From an uncultured Dialister sp. (GTDB lineage Bacteria > Bacillota > Negativicutes > Veillonellales > Dialisteraceae): a stretch of DNA of 27,175 nucleotides. The stretch is from assembly GCA_900547785.1 (NCBI GenBank), contig URIB01000017.1, forward strand, positions 1-27,175, in the 5' to 3' direction. Shown one piece after another: positions 23,668 to 27,175 of the stretch; position 1 is the first letter of the stretch, and every line of letters begins with the position of its first letter. The position numbers and the translations under genes were made by a program. Under the pieces are notes generated by a model. That model saw nothing but the letters and a program-made list of their open reading frames with translations. It was not told the DNA's origin and searched no databases.

Positions 23668-24612
23668 TTATTTACCTGCCTTTCGGAGACGGGGATCCAG
23701 ACGGTTATAAGAAATATCAACCGCCAGATTGATGACCATATACATAAATGCGATCCAGAGAACGATGGCCTGCACAGTCTGAAAATCGCGGTAAGTAATC
23801 GCTTCGACCACCATGTAACCGAGACCCGGCCAGGAAAACACGATTTCAACGACAGCCACGCCGCCCAAAAGAGAACCGAAAGCAAGACCCAGAAGTGTAA
23901 CCAACGGGAGCATGGCATTGGGAAGAACCTCTTTCCAAAGAATATGAGATTCGGAAAACCCTCGCGCCCTGGCGCCCATGACATAGTCCTGGTGAAACTC
24001 TTCCAAAACGGCGGCACGCACCTGCCGGGTATATTTGGAAGTCATAACGATACCCAGCGTCGTCATAGGGAGAATCAAGTTTTCGATAGAAATAGAACCG
24101 CCGATAATCGGGAAAATATTCATCTTTAAAGCAAAAACCCAAAGAAGCATGAGACCCATCCAGAAATTCGGAACGGACACGCCGGCAAAAGTGAACCACC
24201 GGACGATATAGTCAAACCAAGTATTTTGCTTGACCGCCGTATAAATGCCCAAAGGAATGGAAAATACAAGCATAAATACGGAAGAGGCGACAGCCAGTAT
24301 CAAAGTGGCGGGAAGTGCATCCATCAACGCTTCCAAAACCGGCTTTTTCATCATGAAAGAAAAACCGAAATTCCCTTGCAGAACTCTCCCGAGCCAATCG
24401 AGATACTGGAAAATAAAAGGCTTATCCAGTCCCAGTTCATGGCGGAGCGCATCAATTTCTATCTGGCTGACAACAATATCCTCATTTCCGGCGATCATCT
24501 GGCGGACCGGATCGCCCGGTGCGAGCATGACCAGACAAAAAGTAATGAAACTGATGCCGAGAAGAACAAGCACCATTTGTCCCAGCCTCATCAAAATTTG
24601 TTTTTTACTCAC
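23668..24612 (-). CDS. ABC transporter permease (DppB/OppB/NikB type)
   Basis: A 314-residue inner-membrane permease and first structural gene of the operon. 'LGISFITFCLVMLAPGDPVR' near the N-terminus, 'ALPATLILAV', 'GVSVPNFWMGLML' and the EAA loop 'GARARGFSESHILWKEVLPN' are family marks. I choose the GTG at 24612 because GGAGGG lies five bases upstream; the ATG at 24642 has no ribosome-binding site and falls within the leader terminator hairpin. Expression would depend on passing that hairpin. Confidence 0.94.
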   Translation of the reverse strand: MSKKQILMRLGQMVLVLLGISFITFCLVMLAPGDPVRQMIAGNEDIVVSQIEIDALRHELGLDKPFIFQYLDWLGRVLQGNFGFSFMMKKPVLEALMDALPATLILAVASSVFMLVFSIPLGIYTAVKQNTWFDYIVRWFTFAGVSVPNFWMGLMLLWVFALKMNIFPIIGGSISIENLILPMTTLGIVMTSKYTRQVRAAVLEEFHQDYVMGARARGFSESHILWKEVLPNAMLPLVTLLGLAFGSLLGGVAVVEIVFSWPGLGYMVVEAITYRDFQTVQAIVLWIAFMYMVINLAVDISYNRLDPRLRKAGK

Positions 24613-24630
24613 AAAATCCCTCCAAACATG

Positions 24631-24673
24631 CAAAAAAGACATGAAATAGAAAAAATATATCTATTCATGTCTT
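24631..24673 (-). terminator. leader terminator/attenuator of the ABC operon
   Basis: In the transcript sense AAGACATGA and ATAGA (24673-24660) pair with TCTAT and TCATGTCTT (24650-24636), with one bulged U, a nine-base loop, then a run of U. The stem is GC-poor but long (about 14 bp) and the U-run is good. It lies between promoter and first gene, so it can only work as an attenuator or be read through. The leader ORF stop codon sits in its 5' arm. Confidence 0.68.
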
Positions 24674-24715
24674 CCGGATTCTATTTGGCAAAAGCAAAGT
24701 TAACTTAGGTTTCAT
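24665..24715 (-). CDS. putative 16-residue leader peptide of the ABC operon
   Basis: ATG preceded by GAGGAGATTGAAG, a good Shine-Dalgarno at workable spacing, followed by 15 sense codons and TGA. The peptide reads MKPKLTLLLPNRIRKT: Leu at 5, 7, 8, 9 (codons TTA, TTG, CTT, TTG) and Arg at 12 and 14. The stop codon lies inside the 5' arm of the terminator hairpin, so a ribosome reaching the end would mask it. That is the geometry of translation-controlled attenuation. It is a very short ORF and could be chance, but position, ribosome-binding site and hairpin agree. Confidence 0.5.
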   Translation of the reverse strand: MKPKLTLLLPNRIRKT

Positions 24716-24775
24716 CTTCAATCTCCTCATATATCAGCAAAACGTAAGTTTCCGTTCATTTCATTGTTTAAATGT

Positions 24776-24803
24776 ATTATACCATATTACGAAATACATA
24801 CAA
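24776..24803 (-). promoter_or_regulatory. candidate promoter of the ABC operon, extended -10
   Basis: Minus strand: TTGTAT (24803-24798), 16 bases, then TGG-TATAAT (24784-24776). The -10 is perfect and preceded by TGn; the -35 matches at TTG. Transcription would start near 24769, about 55 nt before the leader ORF. Confidence 0.6.
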
Positions 24804-24923
24804 TAATATGCTTATCCAAAAATAAGAATGTATTGAGAAAAGTGAACAGCGTAACTTAAAATAAAAAAGAAATTTAAAAAGAAAAAATTTCCGTGTTGAG
24901 AAGTAAAAAAATAGAAAAAACAG

Positions 24924-24952
24924 TTGACAGAGGAATCTCGATATCGTATAAT
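24924..24952 (+). promoter_or_regulatory. perfect-consensus sigma-A promoter upstream of the LysR fragment
   Basis: TTGACA (24924-24929), exactly 17 bases, TATAAT (24947-24952): both hexamers match consensus at all positions. A-rich runs upstream (24860-24921) would suit an UP element. TTAAC repeats just downstream (ATTAAC at 24956-24961, GTTAAC at 24967-24972) and a GTTAAT (24991-24996) could be operator sites. The leader to the LysR start is about 75 nt and ends in a GAAAG/CTTTC mini-hairpin (25022-25034). Confidence 0.75.
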
Positions 24953-25035
24953 GGCATTAACAAATAGTTAACACTTCGAATTAAGTAAAAGTTAATACAG
25001 AGATATAAATAAATGGTTACAGAAAGAAACTTTCC

Positions 25036-25548
25036 ATGATTAATGAAATATTGCATACCTTTGTGTCCGTAGTGAAATTGGGCAGCTTCAATCAGGCGGC
25101 GGACAAATTATCTTTATCAGCCCCCGCCATCATGAAACAAATGAATTCTTTGGAGAAAAGTGTAGGCGTCCCCCTTTTTTACAGAAGCAACAGAGGGATT
25201 GTACTGACACCGGCAGGAGAATCATTTTATAAAGACGCCAAGACCATTCTCCGTCACACAAGAAAAGCGATGGAAAATGCTCAAATTGCCGCCGGTCTGG
25301 TTCCGGAAAAGAAATTCCGGTGCGGAGGCGGCAGACATACAAAAGAAATAGTGAAAGGAGGGATAGTGATGGCACATCCGAAGTTTCCGATTCCGGAAGA
25401 TGAAGAAGGCAGAAAGCGTTACGAATCTGCCAAGAAACACGCCGCTTGGGCAAAAGAACAGGGAAAATCCAGCGAAGAAATTCACGAAATTTTCAAGAAA
25501 GTCATGTCCGGCACAGGCGAAGGCAAATGCTCGAAAAAGCATCAGTAA
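25036..25548 (+). CDS. truncated LysR-type regulator reading into a small downstream ORF
   Basis: The 170-residue frame starts with a canonical LysR winged helix-turn-helix: 'LHTFVSVVKLGSFNQAADKL', 'SAPAIMKQMNSLEKSVGVPL' and 'FYRSNRGIVLTPAGESFY' (residues 6-65), then the linker helix to about 87. The roughly 200-residue effector-binding domain is missing. From residue 88 the sequence is unrelated to LysR proteins, and from 112 it equals the small ORF listed separately. An internal deletion probably joined them. It may be a pseudogene or a DNA-binding-only protein. It is divergent from the ABC operon, where a LysR regulator would be expected. Ribosome-binding site is weak. Confidence 0.6.
   Translation: MINEILHTFVSVVKLGSFNQAADKLSLSAPAIMKQMNSLEKSVGVPLFYRSNRGIVLTPAGESFYKDAKTILRHTRKAMENAQIAAGLVPEKKFRCGGGRHTKEIVKGGIVMAHPKFPIPEDEEGRKRYESAKKHAAWAKEQGKSSEEIHEIFKKVMSGTGEGKCSKKHQ
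25369..25548 (+). CDS. small protein of unknown function, 59 residues
   Basis: In frame with the preceding LysR fragment, but with its own very strong ribosome-binding site, AAAGGAGGG six bases before the ATG. The product begins 'MAHPKFPIPEDEEGRKRYES', is highly charged with many Lys and Glu, predicted helical, with no signal peptide or membrane span, and ends in a Lys/His-containing tail with one Cys. I do not recognise the family. The independent start suggests this is the functional gene here and the LysR part a remnant. A terminator follows directly. Confidence 0.55.
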   Translation: MAHPKFPIPEDEEGRKRYESAKKHAAWAKEQGKSSEEIHEIFKKVMSGTGEGKCSKKHQ

Positions 25549-25563
25549 CGGTATACATAAAGG

Positions 25564-25584
25564 GCTTCCTGCGGGAAGCTTTTT
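25564..25584 (+). terminator. intrinsic terminator after the small ORF
   Basis: GCTTCC (25564-25569) pairs with GGAAGC (25574-25579), TGCG loop, followed by five T. It starts 15 bases after the stop codon. Confidence 0.85.
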
Positions 25585-25904
25585 ATATTGCGCTTTTTCC
25601 AGGAAGAGAGAAAATTTGTGAAATCATGATGGTTCAGAGAATTTGGCAAACAGATATTTACATTCCATCATAGTGAAAGACTAATAAAACTCGGTATTGA
25701 TTTATTTTCCGCAGATCCACAAAGAAAGTATGGAAAAAAGTAGTGCAGATACATAAGAAAGCAAGCGTTAATGCAATTTATAAAAATATAATTTCTTTCT
25801 TCCTTAGCCGTTGCTTTCCCCGACAAGCGGGGACAGCTTATATTCTTTATTCTTTCCTTTCGTGACAGCCATCATTCAATACTACTTGCAAAACGCATTT
25901 CACC
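25585..25904. other. non-coding stretch, nothing recognised
   Basis: No ORF here has a ribosome-binding site or familiar sequence. A CCCCG/CGGGG mini-hairpin (25818-25832) without T-run is the only visible structure. It may hold decayed gene remnants. Confidence 0.4.
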
Positions 25905-25908
25905 TTTG

Positions 25909-26108
25909 CCGTCATTCTTGAGCGGCGGGCAGATCCGAAATGGTAATTAATAGAAAAGAACATACTATGACTCTTAGCGAAGAATCCGGCATAGGGTATC
26001 GGAACATGCATTTAATACCCACATTCTTTGCCCAGATTCTTCACTCTACTCCGTACTTTTTTATTCTTGTATTCCCGACCGCTTTTTCCGACCGTTCAAG
26101 AATGACAG
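25909..26108. repeat. imperfect palindromic, MITE-like intergenic element
   Basis: Nested inverted repeats are centred near 26007: GTCATTCTTGA (25911-25921) with TCAAGAATGAC (26096-26106), GAAGAATC (25979-25986) with GATTCTTC (26035-26042), and GGGTAT (25994-25999) with ATACCC (26015-26020). The outer arms extend imperfectly to about 20 bases. The left half also contains two related direct motifs. No transposase is present. This fits a degenerate non-autonomous repeat or a long foldback RNA element. Copy number cannot be judged from one window. Confidence 0.5.
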
Positions 26109-26151
26109 GCAGGTATTTAATACGGTTCTGTAAAAATATTTTTTCACGTAT

Positions 26152-26177
26152 CAAAAAAGACCTCCCGAAAGAGGTCT
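26152..26177 (-). terminator. intrinsic terminator of the porin gene
   Basis: In the transcript sense AGACCTC (26177-26171) pairs with GAGGTCT (26164-26158) around a six-base loop and is followed by a U-run (from 26158 down). It begins about 27 bases after the porin stop codon. Confidence 0.88.
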
Positions 26178-26204
26178 CTTTGATTGGAATCAGTGATTCT
26201 CAGA

Positions 26205-27175
26205 TTAGAACTTGTAGTTCACAGATACTGTCCAAGCGTCTTCTGAATCAGCAAAGCCTTCTGCATCTACATCAAACGCATATTCACCATGGAGATACAG
26301 GTTCTTATCGAGAGCTACATCTGCCAAAGCGTTCCAGTATGTAACGTTGCTGGCACCTCTCTTGGTAAGATTTTTGAGAACGTCGGTCTGTGTGCCTGTG
26401 CCGCCAAAATAAACGCCACGGTCAACATCATTGTAAGCTACATCAATAGCAAAGGATCCCGGTTTCTTCAGATCCATTTTGCCGAAACCTACGCCGGCAT
26501 TCCAGGCGGTATCATTATCATTCATGTATGTAGTATTGGTCCAGTATTCACCAAAGATACGGAAATCTTTTGATGCGGGGATAACAAGTCCTGCACCCAT
26601 GATTTCATCTGCATCTTCGTCAGTGCAACGAATATAATCCAAGTTCAGTTTTACTGCGCCAAAGTTTGCATGTCCTTGTGCATAAAGGTAATCTTCTGAT
26701 GTTACATATGCTTTATAATCGGAAGTGTTAAACTGACCAAATCCTACAGACACGCCGAATTTCCCGAGCCCGAATTGTACTTCTGCACCGTCAAATCCGT
26801 TTCCTGCATTGTAGAGCCAACCGCCCTGGTTACCAAATTTCAGCGGATATCTGCCAAGACGAACTTCTGCAGCATCACCAAAACGGTGGTCGATATAAAT
26901 CTGATCAGCCTGTACTTCTGAAGTAGCGTCATCCTTGAAGTTCATGTTAGCAACAAGACGGCCTTTTACAAATGTATTTTCTGCAGCCTGCGCCTTTACG
27001 TTAATTCTTACACGACCATCCCAGCTGTCAGATCCGAAAGCTTTATCAGAGTAACGCATACGAGCATCGCCGGACCAGTAGAGGTTGCCGACTTTCTTTT
27101 CCAATTTGGATACACGGACTCCGAGGTTTGCCAGTTCGTCAGCATATTCGCCTGCCAGTTTTTCGAGCATCGCTC
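26205..27175 (-). CDS. outer-membrane porin, SLH-porin type, C-terminal part (cut by window edge)
   Basis: The frame stays open to the window edge, so only about 323 residues are seen and the start lies outside. The visible part begins with a short coiled-coil-like stretch, 'LAGEYADELANLGVRVSKLE', then alternating amphipathic beta-strands such as 'GRVRINVKAQAA', 'VRLGRYPLKFGNQG' and 'KLNLDYIRC', and ends in 'VSVNYKF' with the terminal Phe typical of barrel proteins inserted by the BAM machinery. In Negativicutes such barrels follow an SLH domain that tethers the outer membrane to peptidoglycan; that domain would lie beyond the edge. It would serve as a general diffusion channel. Confidence 0.88.
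   Translation of the reverse strand, partial: AMLEKLAGEYADELANLGVRVSKLEKKVGNLYWSGDARMRYSDKAFGSDSWDGRVRINVKAQAAENTFVKGRLVANMNFKDDATSEVQADQIYIDHRFGDAAEVRLGRYPLKFGNQGGWLYNAGNGFDGAEVQFGLGKFGVSVGFGQFNTSDYKAYVTSEDYLYAQGHANFGAVKLNLDYIRCTDEDADEIMGAGLVIPASKDFRIFGEYWTNTTYMNDNDTAWNAGVGFGKMDLKKPGSFAIDVAYNDVDRGVYFGGTGTQTDVLKNLTKRGASNVTYWNALADVALDKNLYLHGEYAFDVDAEGFADSEDAWTVSVNYKF

Noticed and set aside
24613..24642. ATG start ten residues upstream for the first permease
   Set aside because: It has no ribosome-binding site and lies within the terminator hairpin; GTG at 24612 is properly spaced from GGAGGG.
25940..26344. 134-residue plus-strand ORF in the porin-proximal intergenic region
   Set aside because: It has no ribosome-binding site, runs through the palindromic repeat and the porin terminator, and its last third is antisense to the porin gene.
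1..27175. CRISPR array, tRNA or rRNA genes, insertion sequence or phage genes
   Set aside because: I looked for regularly spaced direct repeats, tRNA-like cloverleafs and transposase or integrase motifs on both strands and saw none.

Overview
The window reads as the chromosome of a diderm Firmicute (Negativicutes, Veillonellaceae-like; a Dialister-type organism is my best guess, by inference only). The ribosomal proteins look Firmicute and base composition is in the mid-40s % GC by eye. The right edge encodes an outer-membrane porin with the coiled-coil-plus-barrel build known from Negativicutes SLH porins, which a monoderm would not have.

Layout, left to right. (1) 1-4304: an AbgT-family transporter behind a leader with a terminator-like hairpin, its own terminator, then two translationally coupled M20D amidohydrolases ending in another terminator. 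Together they look like an import-and-hydrolyse module for aminoacyl conjugates such as p-aminobenzoyl-glutamate. (2) 4305-19371: a promoter and structured leader, then the complete S10-spc-alpha cluster: rpsJ-rplC-rplD-rplW-rplB-rpsS-rplV-rpsC-rplP-rpmC-rpsQ-rplN-rplX-rplE-rpsN-rpsH-rplF-rplR-rpsE-rpmD-rplO-secY-adk-map-infA-rpmJ-rpsM-rpsK-rpoA-rplQ. It ends in two tandem terminators. rpsD (S4) is absent between rpsK and rpoA, and the S14 gene is the zinc-free form. (3) 19408-24782, minus strand: a five-gene peptide/nickel-family ABC transporter operon (permease, permease, lipoprotein binding protein, two ATPases), converging on the ribosomal cluster. Its 5' end has an extended -10 promoter, a 16-codon leader ORF with a good Shine-Dalgarno site, and a terminator hairpin whose 5' arm contains the leader stop codon. 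An internal promoter and hairpins surround the binding-protein gene. (4) 24924-25584, plus strand: a perfect-consensus sigma-A promoter drives a LysR-type gene that has lost its effector domain and reads in frame into a small ORF with its own strong ribosome-binding site; a terminator follows. (5) 25585-26151: no gene, but a roughly 200-bp imperfect palindrome that looks like an intergenic MITE-like repeat. (6) 26152-27175, minus strand: terminator and the C-terminal part of the porin, cut by the window edge.

Most of the window is core translation machinery. The least expected part is the control region around 24.6-25.4 kb: the leader-peptide/terminator arrangement ahead of the ABC operon and the truncated divergent LysR gene beside it.
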